Positions 11,010 to 21,973 of a stretch of 64,000 nucleotides of DNA are shown piece after piece (position 1 is the stretch's first letter; each line of letters begins with the position of its first letter). Source of the DNA: Apostichopus japonicus (Eukaryota; Echinodermata; Holothuroidea; Aspidochirotida; Stichopodidae). Position numbers and translations under genes: made by a program. The notes under the pieces were generated by a model. The model did not search any database. It was not told where the DNA came from and saw nothing but the letters and a program-made list of their open reading frames with translations. The stretch is from assembly GCF_037975245.1 (NCBI RefSeq), contig NC_092576.1:23357111-23421110 (forward strand). Direction: 5' to 3'.

Positions 11010-12971
11010 ACTAGAATATAGTACGTTTGTGTAGTATATTGTGATGTTTTTTTCTTCCTAAGTTTTGTAACATAGATAAACTGTTTTTTTTCATATGTGT
11101 GATGGACCATTTGCAACCCTGCAGGTAAATTTTGTTTATTCCTGTCTGATAATCTCACTGGAAATCAAACACCACCCAATGCTTGGCAAAAATGGGGCAA
11201 ATCTCAGAATTTTTTCTGGCGACTCAATGAGGGTCATTGTATAATTTTACTTGTGCGGGTGGATTTTAATGGGAAGGGGGGAGGGGTAAAATTGAGCTCG
11301 AAATTGTTTTTTTTTTAAATGGAATTTCGGTTGTGTGAAGGAAGAAGCTTCACAACAGCAGCAGAAGATGGGATCCATGGTCACACACGTGTCTGTTTAT
11401 AGTCTTTATTTGTCTTCTGTTTCTGCAAGACTTTGAATTATATGTGTCCCTAAAATAAAGTTGGAGAAGACTTGACAATTGTCCATGATTTTTTTTTTTA
11501 GTTTATATAGTTGTATTTACACTTAAGGGCAGTACACGGAATAAAACACTGGGATTTAACTCTTTATTAGGAGTGAATATACAAAAAAAAATCACTCTTT
11601 AACAGGAGTGAAAGGGAGTGTACATTCTGCTAAAAAAAAAAAAAAATGTACTCTAAACTTGGAGTGGCTTTTACTCTCGTTAGAGCTGTCCCCTAACCCC
11701 ATCCAGGTAAGGGTAAAATTAAAGTGTTTTTTTTTTCACACCACGAGATATAGAGAGTACAGTAACTTGAAGCAGCTCTTTGCCTCTGTCGCCGTTTTCC
11801 CAAACTTTTGACATGTCCATCGAGTATTTTACATGTATTCATCACAAAACAGCAACGTAAGATATTAACCAAGTTTGTTTTCCCCTGTCAAGAGCATTAA
11901 TTGGCGAGTAATGAAGGACGTCTGCAGATAATAAGTACTCGAATGCAGTTCCCAAAATCCACTAGTTTGATTTCAACCAATCAATGAATAGCTAACATTC
12001 TTATTTATGAGCCGTTGCTTAAAATAAGATTCATTCATATCAATCCGCCAAAGTCGCGTCGGTATCACAGCCATACACAATACACACAAATAAAGCATAG
12101 TGTTTTAGAAAGGAGTTCCATAACAACTCCCTGGTTTTAGTACATAATGGTGTACTAGGTTGCTTACGACAACGCTAAGTGAAAATTATTTACCTCATTA
12201 TCCATGACGTTCATAGAATTTAGGGAGTAATATTATGTTCGGGGTGTTCGGAGAAAAATAACGTTCAAGTTTGTAAATATTTCGGCTTTCATTCCACCTT
12301 TTGAATTTAATTTGAAAAGATAAGCTAGTTGTGTATTATATGTCGTTATGACATCGTGGGGTCCATGATGTTGAGAAAATCATAAAAAAGGGACGCATAA
12401 ACCTGTTTTAACTTTAGTAGTATGACAATGTTCACGGCCTGGTAACATATTATTATCGGATGCGATTAAAGGACACCGTTAAAATTATAGCATATTTTAT
12501 GTAGGAACAGCGCCTACAAAACTATACTGAAAAACTAAACTAAAAAACGTCAACCCATTTTTTGTTATCAGCCGTATAAAATGTGTGCTATATCAGGCTA
12601 CGCAGGAATACCTCAACCACTCTACACACGTTATGATATATAGTAAATTATGGGTTGAAGCAAAGTTAATATGATTTTGATTTGTACATAATTACATATA
12701 AAGAACAACGACTCAATTAAACGCCATGAAAGCCAGTTAGTAAGAATTATGAATATGATATTAATGTTAATGTTGTATTACCTCTCTTTGCTGTTCCCCT
12801 TAGTTCAGTGAGTGAGTGCAGAATCCAGTAGCTTAAAGCAGTCTTAACACAACGTATCTATATGCTGTATACAGTACCAAATGTTTGCGTCACAGTAATA
12901 AGCAATATAGTATAGGTATATAGTACATATTTTCATCATATTGTGGTAGAACGGGTACAAACTGCTGTGAT
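11010..12971. other. No gene seen: intergenic, unit 1
   Basis: Counterparts 33940-35525 and 53140-54915. AT-rich with poly-A and poly-T runs and the ACTCT / GGAGTG block. Unit 2 lacks about 160 bases present in units 1 and 3 (around 11890-12045). Nothing coding recognised. Confidence 0.5.
11540..11760. repeat. Block of short inverted ACTCT / GGAGTG words
   Basis: Alternating ACTCT, GGAGTG, CACTC and AGAGT words with long A and T runs. Also at about 34295-34465 and 53505-53690, with length differences. Possibly a worn small inverted-repeat element; boundaries not found. Confidence 0.3.
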
Positions 12972-13212
12972 AAGGTTGTCACAATGCTAGTCCCTATTGT
13001 ATTGCCCTACATGTATGTATCACTTGAGTGACTCTGAATGGCAAAACTTGACTTGAAGGTAGTAGCTTTATCCCTTTGTGTCCTGCATATTTGTCTTGTT
13101 TGCATGGGCGGCGATCCTTGTTTGTGTCTTGTCTTGTGTTATGTAAAGTTTGGGCAGTATATGGTATGCATTCATTTCAGAGTTGGAGAATATTTCACAC
13201 TTGACTCCCAGG

Positions 13213-13221
13213 GTATAAAAG
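13213..13221 (+). promoter_or_regulatory. TATA box inside the solo LTR
   Basis: GTATAAAAG, 237 bases into the LTR, would place an RNA start near 13245 and defines the LTR's likely orientation as plus. Activity is unknown. Confidence 0.45.
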
Positions 13222-14308
13222 GTACAGTTGTACAAGACTGGCTGTGTCCTCTGTGGGCGTGGTGGGTTGGTTGTTTTTGCTGTTGTGGTAAGACCCTGTG
13301 AGGGCACTAAGTTGTATTCAGGCTTGTTGAGATGCTTGAAGCTAAGCCTGCTAGGCCAACATATTATACGCAAAAAACATATATTATTTGTCACCACTGA
13401 GTTAATTTGACCAGTAACCGGTTCTGTGTGGATGTATCGTGGCGCCAGTCTGTACCTGGAGAGCGGGAGCAAGTCAAAGCCCAGTGAAGTAAGTCACATT
13501 ATTTATATTTGTTAAACACATGTGGGGACAGGTGAACAGTGACATTTTGTTTATTGAAGTGTCACTGTTAATGTAGGGGTTCGTATCCCGACCTAGGTAA
13601 CTTTGGCTCTAGCCTTGGGGATATGTCATTAATACTTAGTAATATGTGTTACAAGATAATGCAATCAGGGATCACTTTAGAGAGGAGAATTGTGTCTTGG
13701 GATATGGCATGATATTTCAGATACAGAGATTATGTTCTAGAATAATCCTGGTCATTTGAAGCTGCCCTAGGGGTAGAGATAGTATGCATATAGTAAGTGT
13801 TGTATTGGAGCAGTTAGTGGGGGCATTATAGAACTGGGAGGCTTATGATTATTTAGGACTTGGTGGTGGGTTTATGTTATTATTTATGTTAGTATGTGTT
13901 ATGTGTTTTCAATATCCAAAAGGGAAATTCACATCTGCAGGAAGATTCACTGTGGTAAGGGTTCGTATGATAAATTCCCTCGGGATAATTCCAGAGCATG
14001 CATAGACATGATACTAGTTAACGTGTTTTGTACCCTGCAGTTCTCGACCATCATCAGCGGAGAAAGGGAGACAAGGGGCGCTGGCCTAAAAAGGGCGTGG
14101 CCCAAAAGACGAGTTGGTGAAACAGTGACAGCGACCTGAAGCTCACCGAACTTTTGGATTGAAATTCTCATTTGAACTTTAAGTATCAGAAGACGTGAAA
14201 AGAGATCAAGTTTCTTGATTTCTAGACTTTTCTATGTTAGAATTCAATCATTCCCTTTTGTGATTTAGGTGAAGGGTGTGATATATGTGACGGGTGTGAT
14301 TAACGTGG

Positions 14309-14452
14309 AGGGGTGTTCAGTCGGTAATTGTGTCAATATTTTTTTCTGTTCTATACACCCACATGTCCGATTTCATATGAAGGGGTGTTTCAGTCGGTGA
14401 TTGTATCAATATATTTTTAGGTTCTATACACCCACATGTCCGAGTTCTTTAT
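14309..14452. repeat. Two-copy 71-base tandem repeat in the solo LTR
   Basis: AGGGGTGTTCAGTCGGTAAT begins a block at 14309 that recurs at 14380. Both copies run through TCTATACACCCACATGTCCG with a handful of differences. This looks like an LTR-internal enhancer-type duplication. Confidence 0.7.
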
Positions 14453-14538
14453 GGAGTCAAGTACCTAGCTGTTATCCTCGCCTTATTTAACAAAGTTAGC
14501 ACTATTCCCTTATTGGTCAGAGGAACAGTGACAAAGGT

Positions 14539-17269
14539 CTTGTTACCATTGTATATTGGTATCATTGTTGTTTTAACAAATTTAATAACAAAGTTCTAGC
14601 TTATACAGAACAAAGTGTTAGTAAGCTAGTAAGAAAGTTAGTGAGTTCACTTCGACAACGATAGGTATACGTTCTTAACACGGCATAAACGAAATGAATA
14701 TTTGTGTCCTGCCAGTCTTGCGATAATTGCATCAAGATTGTCATTAGAACTTGTTGATATACTAAACATGGACGGCGGAGCTCATTTTGATGTGGTTGGG
14801 GTAGGTAGGGTGAGGAAGGGGTGGTGGAGGTAGCGGGAGGGGCGGATATGACCACGGCATCTCTTCTTTACTCTACAAAATAGAGCACCAACGATATCAG
14901 GGTATCTGGGGGATGCTATTTAATTGTGGTTAAGGAGGAAAGAATAAACAAATCCGATGTCAAGCTAGGGCGTCAAAGCAAGCCACCTTACTGAGTTCTA
15001 TTTTGGGTTTTGTTCTGTTTACTATTAGGTGTCAGTTTCCATGTACGGGGACTGAAGTTGGGTTTTTCGTTTACAGAGCTACCGATGTACGAGGAAGCTA
15101 TGATTGTCATATAAATTTAGGACTGTTCACAGTTTTGGATGGAATTTAGTTATTTTTTCGCTATTGTCTTGGTTTTATTCAAGGACAATATTTTAACCGT
15201 ATAAAAAAAATGGGACGACCCAATCCTGATCCCCTGCCCCCCCCCTAGCACTGCCCCACGCCCACCCTTAACAGTACCCCGGCTCCGCCGTTCCAGATAG
15301 AACTTGTAATCATCACAAATACATAATTAACGTTTTCACATGAACTTACATCTTGCTTAATTGCACATCTAATTGTATTAAAATCAGACATCGTAGGTAA
15401 GTTTACTATTCTTGTGTAAATGACTTTTGCTTTTGTGACGTTGACTTTATGTGACGTTCTTTTCTAGGGCATATTGGAGTTCCCCGAATAGAACTCCTCC
15501 CTCGGTAGGCAGTTTACAGCCATTTGTATGGGCGGCCATTTGGCTACACAATAGAACGATGAAACGAGACAAACAGACAAGAAAAAAAGATGAAAAGGAA
15601 CAATAATAAGAATGTATTGCATAACAGATAGACTGAGAGGATAAAGAGATAAAACATTCTAAACATAAAAAGAAAAAATAAACAGACCAAAATGAAGAAA
15701 ATTAACATGATCATACAGCTAACAATAGGAAAAAGATACACCAAAAGAAAACTGACTAAACAACCAAATTAGGCGACACCAAGCCATCGACCAACGACAT
15801 GACTGTGCGAACTTAATGAAAGTTCGCCCACAATTAAAAGTTTTCCCCATAAATCAAACCGAACATTGGGACAGAATCAAAACGAACAGAGGGCAAATAT
15901 GAGCAGCCGGCAAAATCAACACAAACAGAGGGAGATATACTAAGCAGGCCTCTTAGATATTTTTAGGAATGCCCTCAGCGCACCGCATCGGTGCAACCGG
16001 ATGTTGCTGAATAGAAATGTTGTGTCTTAGCGTCATATCATCAGGACCATATTCACTTGGCTACGGTGACAAGGTGTGTCTGTGATAATCAGTATGGCAG
16101 TGTCCCTCGTCTGCCTCAGTCTACCCCGGTGTATACATTCTCTTGTGGGCACAATTACAACAGGACGATTAGCCCACTCAGTTCACTGACTGAGTGAAGT
16201 GGGGTGCAGCGTGGTAGGACAGAAGTGTCGTGCATACAAGATATCGTAACTACTGTACGTGATATAACACGGTCAATGAAAACCAAAACAGTGGCATCTG
16301 TCCTTTTAGTTCATAAGCGTTCATTCGTTTCGCGTGAACGATCGAATTGATCATGCAGTTGTCCTTGTAATTATGCTAAATCCTAGTTTTAATGGTGGCG
16401 CTTAGCCTTTTGCTCTGAGCACTCGTTCGTTTCGCGTGTGAGCGTTCGTTTTGATTTCGTGCGAATGTTCTTACAATACATCTTCGTTCTTATGGTGGCG
16501 ATTGATCTTTTGTTCTGACAAGTGGATAAATTTGACTTCCCGGTGCTACTTGTTTTATTTTGTATTTAAATATATATTTTTTCAGTTTTCTTTCTTTTTT
16601 TATTTGTTTCATCGTTGTAATGTTCTGCCCAAAAAGCCGCCCATACTGGTTCGAAATTGACTGACTTGGTTGTAATCTATACGAAAAAAAAGGTGCAATC
16701 CTGCATTCGTATTGGGCTTGCCCTGTCATACGTTGACTGTAGGTATCACGCATTCCTCATTAAAGATAATAGGGAAATAATTACCCTTGACAAATGACGT
16801 ATTATCATCCATGTTTTAATTCATAAACAAACAAACAAACAAATTTATCAACAAATTAAATCGTAATAATATAATTGAATGGCACTAACCCAAATCGATA
16901 AAAATTGAGAAACACCTACATGGCCTCGGGTGTAAATCCCCAAATGCAGTGTCTGCTTTTTCAGGATACATTTAGATTTCTTAAAACAAGTGCTATTTTT
17001 ATATTATTGGAAATTAGTTTCTAACCACAATGCATTGACGTTACGGTGATGACTCCATTCTTAAGATATCAAGCTCACAGGGCATTAGAGTCCACAGATT
17101 GTTGTACATAAATGATCAGGTAATTACATTGCATTATTACATTAACACATGAGTGATGTGATAGCTTTACTGACTTTTGAACTGTAACATCTAACACGAT
17201 TTTACACGATAGCGTTATTGTACTAGGTAAGAAATTTGTCAAATGTTCCCTTTAATTCTCTTAATTCAA
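14539..17269. other. No gene seen: intergenic, unit 1
   Basis: Includes C-run low-complexity at 15229-15247, two TTCGTTTCGCGTG words (16325 and 16428) and an AAAC run at 16827. The stretch 14940-15475 is nearly identical in unit 3 (55320-55855) and deleted from unit 2. Confidence 0.5.
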
Positions 17270-17595
17270 CATGTCGGTCTCTGGTGACCACAAACATTTC
17301 CGCTTCTTACCCATAATGTGATGCATCAGCAAATAGGAGTACAAAGTATGATATTGGTAAAGCTTCCCTTCTGGAGATATCGTGTTCACAATGTTTCTTT
17401 TTTTAATTAGACTTCTGGTGGCCTCAAAATAACCTCTCACCTCCACAAAAAGCAAACGTCTTCTTCTGCACAATATGATACATCCTCATGCAAAGTATGA
17501 GACGTCTGATGCCCTTCTTTAGATTGCAAGGTTCTCAAATTGTGATAACTGGTGACCTCAAATGACCTTTGGCCTTCTCAGCAAGGCTTCTGAAA
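17270..17595. repeat. Decayed 134-base tandem repeat (unit 1)
   Basis: CTGGTG(A/G)CC(A/T)C recurs at 17281, 17414 and 17549. Between them the pattern ATAATGTGAT-CATC...AAAGTATGA...CCCTTCT...GAGAT is repeated with heavy decay. No coding potential is claimed. Confidence 0.55.
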
Positions 17596-18841
17596 CACAC
17601 TCATATCCACGCGCATACACAAATACAAAATCACGATTACATTGGTTATGAATATCATCGAAATCAACAAAAATGAATAATACATTATATTCATCATAGT
17701 CCCTTACTTATGCAAGGGTGTTTGCCACTGAAAATAAATGTTTTTCTTGATCAGAGAACTCTGGGTTTGGTGTGAAGACCAAACACAGAGCAAGACACAT
17801 AAAAAATAGAAAACTCAACTGGATTGGATCAAAAGAAATTATAATTATGAATAACAAACAATATACAGTACAGCTGATCTGGGCCCAGTCAAAGAATTAA
17901 ATAAAACAACTTACAGTAGTGAGGTGCGCACCCAAAAGTAAAGTAAATACACTTAATTTATAAATCTGTTCTGGTGAGTTGGCGTGCTGGTGACATCAGA
18001 TACAGGTCTTCCACGACATCAGATATTCCACGACATCAGTGTATAGTTGAACAGATAAGTGGTATAATGAATGTCTGATCCCAACAAAATAGTATCCTTT
18101 AATTAATAAGCAATAGAGTCCCAGGCTATCCTCCAGTAAAATAATGTGTATATCCTTTGTGGTAAAATAATGTCAGTTATAACAAATGGTGTCCCGGAAT
18201 ATTCTTTATGGTAAAATAATATCCTCTAAGTAAATAATATTCTTTATTGTAAATAATGTCCAAGACTGTTAGTAGAATATCACTCCTTCCATAAAATCAT
18301 AAGGACTACAGTAAATTGAACTTGTAAATTAAGGTTTAAAACAAACTATCCAGCATTAAAACTATATTTCTCCTCTTTTGCAACTGTCATGCTCCAATAC
18401 TTATGGCCAACTGCCTAACTCCCTATACCCTCACAAAACTCCTTTGTTCCTATAATATATGTACACAGACCCCATTTCCTGTGAGGGCTAATTGCCAGGA
18501 AGAACAAAGATAGTTGCTTAGCAACCCAGAAGGAGAGATCTTAATCCCCCTCCTTTTAACACCACAAGCAACATACAAATACACACACTGTACAAATGAT
18601 AGCCTTCTGTACAGTGAGCACTGTACATTGTACTTAATAAACAAAACTATGGAACAAAAGAAAACTTTATGTAAGAGCTGACCATCTTACACGTATTTTC
18701 AAATTTAAAAACTGTCACGATCGTTCACCCCGTTCATTCTACCATGAATAGCAATTTTCGTTTTTTTTTCAGACAAGACTATAACCTCATAAAAAATAAT
18801 CATTATCACAGCTCGATTTCGGTTTTCTACACAACATGAAG
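17596..18841. other. No gene seen: downstream flank of GT gene 2
   Basis: Repeated GTAAAATAATGTC/ATCC words (18138-18260) form a loose 25-30 base repeat. Unit 2 and 3 flanks lack most of this, going from the 134-base repeat to the GT stop in about 130 bases. The stretch 17700-18800 is therefore a unit-1 insertion or was lost elsewhere; no terminal repeats were found. Confidence 0.4.
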
Positions 18842-19366
18842 TCACAATTTCTTTCCATGTAAGCAATATTCAGGATTCCATTCAAATCCGTTTGACTCTC
18901 TCAACACATCAACGACTGCTTGCATTTTCTGGGTATCGTTGTCCTCCTCTGTCCATTCTCCGAACAGGTTTTTATAAACAAGGAGAGTGATTGCAGAAGC
19001 GTCTTGTCGGTGGTTTTCTCTGCTTGATCCTTTCGGTGTGATACACTCCTTGTCTAGAGCGCACTGTAACCACGGTTGCATTAGCTTGGTTTGAATGGTG
19101 GTGCTATTTATAATTAGCTGCGTTCCTGGTTGTATATGTGGAGCAGAGTTGTTACAATTATGATACTCTTCTCTGTCTATGCCAAGTTTGGTAAACATCG
19201 CTGGTACAGTCCGTTTATAATGATGAGATCTTGTTGGATCAAAGTGTAGAATATTCGTCATGTAACCATGGTGACGTTGAATTCCCGGAAGAAGTACTTT
19301 CAGCGATTTTTTGAATCGTATGGAAGCATCTCCGTAATAAATTGCGCCAAATTCATTTAAAGAGAG
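18842..19366 (-). CDS. GT gene 2 exon 4: terminal catalytic exon, open
   Basis: It has the same acceptor and 175 codons as gene 3 exon 4 and ends CLHGKKL. It reads NILHFDPTRSHHYKRTV in the variable loop and FEWNPEYC near the end, where genes 3 and 4 have WKSNPQYC. No stop is present although the upstream exon is broken, which suggests the nonsense change is recent. Confidence 0.78.
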   Translation of the reverse strand, partial: LSLNEFGAIYYGDASIRFKKSLKVLLPGIQRHHGYMTNILHFDPTRSHHYKRTVPAMFTKLGIDREEYHNCNNSAPHIQPGTQLIINSTTIQTKLMQPWLQCALDKECITPKGSSRENHRQDASAITLLVYKNLFGEWTEEDNDTQKMQAVVDVLRESNGFEWNPEYCLHGKKL

Positions 19367-20988
19367 CTGTAGAAAACAAAAAGAATATCAAAAATGCCAA
19401 AAAGGTTTCTAAGGATATTTTTAAGTCCCTTGCACGACCCATTGCGAGGACAGCAACAGCGCCATCAAGAGCAGCGACACACCACAGACAGTGTAATGTA
19501 CCGAATCAATTAACCAAGACATATAGTCCTAATTGGTCTATACTGAATGTTTCCATCCAGCATCATGATCTATTATCCTTAGTTCTTGAAGAGCATAAGT
19601 ATCCTACATGTTGGTCTACGGGAGAGATTGAAGGTGGTTTAAAGCGTTAGGCAAAATTAATGTGAATCAGAGAGATTCTGCAGCGAGAGCTGGCAGACGG
19701 GTTGATGGGTAATGTCATCTCGTTTGGCTCAAATTTAAGCTCAAAGTGATCATGTAAAACCCAATGTGTTGAGATAACTTGAAAAAGTCGAGGTAACTTG
19801 CTACATTGACATTCTTAAGTTCATTCAATTAATCTCATTTCAAGTTAATTTAATTTGGATACATTTTTCCAACTAGCAACTTTTTTGAATGGGTAACTAC
19901 TAGACATGACAAGTTATGACAACAGAGTAAGATTGTTGAATCAACGAAATCTTAAAAGTCTACCACACACACTCTTCTTCAGTTTTCATTAAACAAATGG
20001 TTTAGTATGATTAACAGTATATTCTGGCTACTAGTTGATACAACACATAAATGTCTATACAGCAAGTTACCTCGGCTTTTTAAAGTTAGGTGAACTGAGC
20101 AATGAAGTCACATGAGTTTTATAATATATATTTTATTCCTTTCAAATATATTGACAGAAAAAACTTAACATTCCTAAAACAAAACAGTAATGTGCACCTT
20201 GTGACACAATAACGTAAAGGTGCTTAAACTTTTTAATGAAATATTTACCCCATATTTTCACAAGCAGTTGTGTCAATTGTATAACTGTATACCAGTACTA
20301 GTTTCACACTGGACACTACAGACATTAAAATGATTAAGGCAGCCAGTGCTTGCAATAACTTTAAGAACAAGACACTTATCTTACAAAGCCATCATTTTTT
20401 TCTCTAATTACAGTGTTCTAAATTCATTAAAGTTAGTGGATTCCTCAGAGTTTCTACTCTTAAAACTATACTAGACTGTCATTTAAAAACAAAAGACTTA
20501 TGAGACTCTTGCAGAAACAAGCTCTAAGCATAACTGCTGTAAAGCAGACGTAATAGTAGTGTTTGACAATAGTTGACATATTACTTGTGCACTTTGTAAC
20601 AATGCTGTTCTGGGCTGACTTTTACATGTATAGTCTACAGATGTGGGCTATTTAGCTCAAGAATTTTGAAGTTGTTATTTGATAGATATGGAAGCATGAA
20701 TAACTAACACATCATCCAGAAGTGGTGATGAACATGTGGTTTGCTCATTTTCATTACATCTAAGATAACATGTTGTATACAACATTTAACTTGTGCCCTT
20801 TATTGATTGTGTTCATCATAACTAAATATTATAGACAATAAGCTACAGTGAGATAAACACTTATTTAGAACTAACTGACCATTTGGCAAAAATAACAATA
20901 TATATACGCCTATACATATGATGATATATTAACCAGATCTTCTTCTGCAGGGTTTTTAGTCTTTCACCAATGTCCAACTTTGTCGTCT
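19367..20988. other. No gene seen: start of GT gene 2 last intron
   Basis: Intronic on the GT strand. Counterparts 40159-41759 and 58785-59727 (shortened). Contains a conserved block with CGAGGTAACTTG / CAAGTTACCTCGGC words at about 19788 and 20064, an inverted pair that recurs in unit 2. Confidence 0.5.
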
Positions 20989-21615
20989 GTAAATGAGTAC
21001 TACTCTCCCATAGAATCAATTGGGTTGACACAAATCATCAATAGTGTACATATATGCATTTCCAAGGAAGAGCAAATGCACAAAGAAAAGTAACTTGAAA
21101 ATGAGCATAGAAACCATTATAACATATTGTGTCTGAGTATACATTATAACCAATATCTAAGTTGACTTTAGTTATTATTTGATGTCCAAACTATTGGCAG
21201 AGACTATTACTTAGTGGAATGCCTGTTAAATTTTCTTCCTCTCGTCTCCTTTTTCTAACAAAAAAAAAACAGTAACAGTCCAAACTAACACAGCATAAGT
21301 TAACTTATGGCAATATGCTTTTGGATGAGTCTTTCTTTCTGTGACATTAACTTGTTTACCTGATGAATAAAATATGAATCATGACAAAACACACTAACAC
21401 AGAATAAAAAAACGTATTACAATATGCCTTTTAATGTGGCTTTCCTTCTATGGCATATAAAACATAACAGTCCAATCTAACACAGGATAAATTCACTTAG
21501 TATAATATGCCTGTGAATGTTTCTTTCTTTGCATGACATTAACTTTATTTCTGATGAATCAATGTGTTGATTCTAACTGTTAACTTGCTGTCCAAACTAA
21601 TAATTGGATTATATA

Positions 21616-21897
21616 TCATTAGCTTGTTTTTCAGGCTTCGGACCTTAGGGCTAATGTTTTTCCATCCAGGCTGAATAATACTTTTTTGTTCAAACACCAG
21701 GGTTTTTTGTTGATCATATGGTATTCCAAATTGAGGCGGTAATGAAGTGCAAAGTAGAAAGCGACAGCTTATGGAAAACTTCTTATGTTGTTAAGCACGA
21801 TGTTTGCATCTATAATGATGGGAATTTGAGAAGGGTCCTCTCCAAAGACAAGAATCCTCTGGCTCTCATCCATCTCAATTTGAGTTTCTGACATGTC
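21616..21897 (-). pseudogene. SAMD3-like relic, C-terminal exon (unit 2)
   Basis: Same acceptor, open start, in-frame TAA after RSFP and downstream LNLEY / PKVRSLKNKL remnants as unit 1. One codon fewer around SQIPIIIDAN, and the splice acceptor is intact. Confidence 0.5.
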
Positions 21898-21944
21898 CTG
21901 GCAAGAGAAAGTACAATTGGTTACTAGTTCTGATGAATGTATAC

Positions 21945-21973
21945 AAACACACATACACACACACACTCACACA
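21945..21973. repeat. CA microsatellite (unit 2)
   Basis: Same locus as 950-976, slightly longer and interrupted by CTCAC. Confidence 0.9.

Larger units (their letters stand above)
12977..14533. mobile_element. Solo LTR, 1557 bases (unit 1 only)
   Basis: The insert starts TGTCAC and ends GTGACA (TG...CA with perfect 6-base inverted ends). It is flanked by the 5-base duplication AAGGT at 12972-12976 and 14534-14538. Units 2 and 3 show the empty site as AAGAT followed by the same CTTG (about 35528 and 54920). It contains a TATA box and no internal retroelement genes, so it is best read as a solo LTR left by LTR-LTR recombination. The superfamily is not identified. A short DNA transposon with 7-base ends is the alternative, less likely given the TATA box and 5-base target duplication. 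Confidence 0.78.
1..20988. repeat. Tandem segmental repeat, unit 1
   Basis: This is the first of four direct copies of a segment of about 20.8 kb. The opening bases (gtaaatgagtac) recur at 20989 and, with one change, at 41760, and the whole unit realigns with the next copy. Unit 1 carries 5' exons of GT gene 1 and the terminal exon of GT gene 2. It has a solo LTR at 12977-14533 that other units lack. Relative to units 2 and 3 it has lost about 500 bases near 9832 and about 220 bases near 2650. The start was set by the window edge and is not a biological boundary. Confidence 0.95.

Noticed and set aside
13440-13470. TGGCGCCAGTCTG, resembling a retroelement primer-binding site
   Set aside because: It lies inside the 1557-base element without a flanking LTR repeat on each side, so it is taken as chance.
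13038-13472. Overlapping frames on both strands in the solo LTR
   Set aside because: They lie around the LTR promoter, lack protease or integrase motifs, and no other unit has them.
13578-13590. GGTTCGTATCCC, resembling a tRNA/SINE B box
   Set aside because: No properly spaced A box or cloverleaf fold was found.
15544-15744. Hydrophobic minus-strand frame rich in F, L and C
   Set aside because: It reflects a purine-rich (A/G) plus strand. Low-complexity composition explains the apparent membrane protein.
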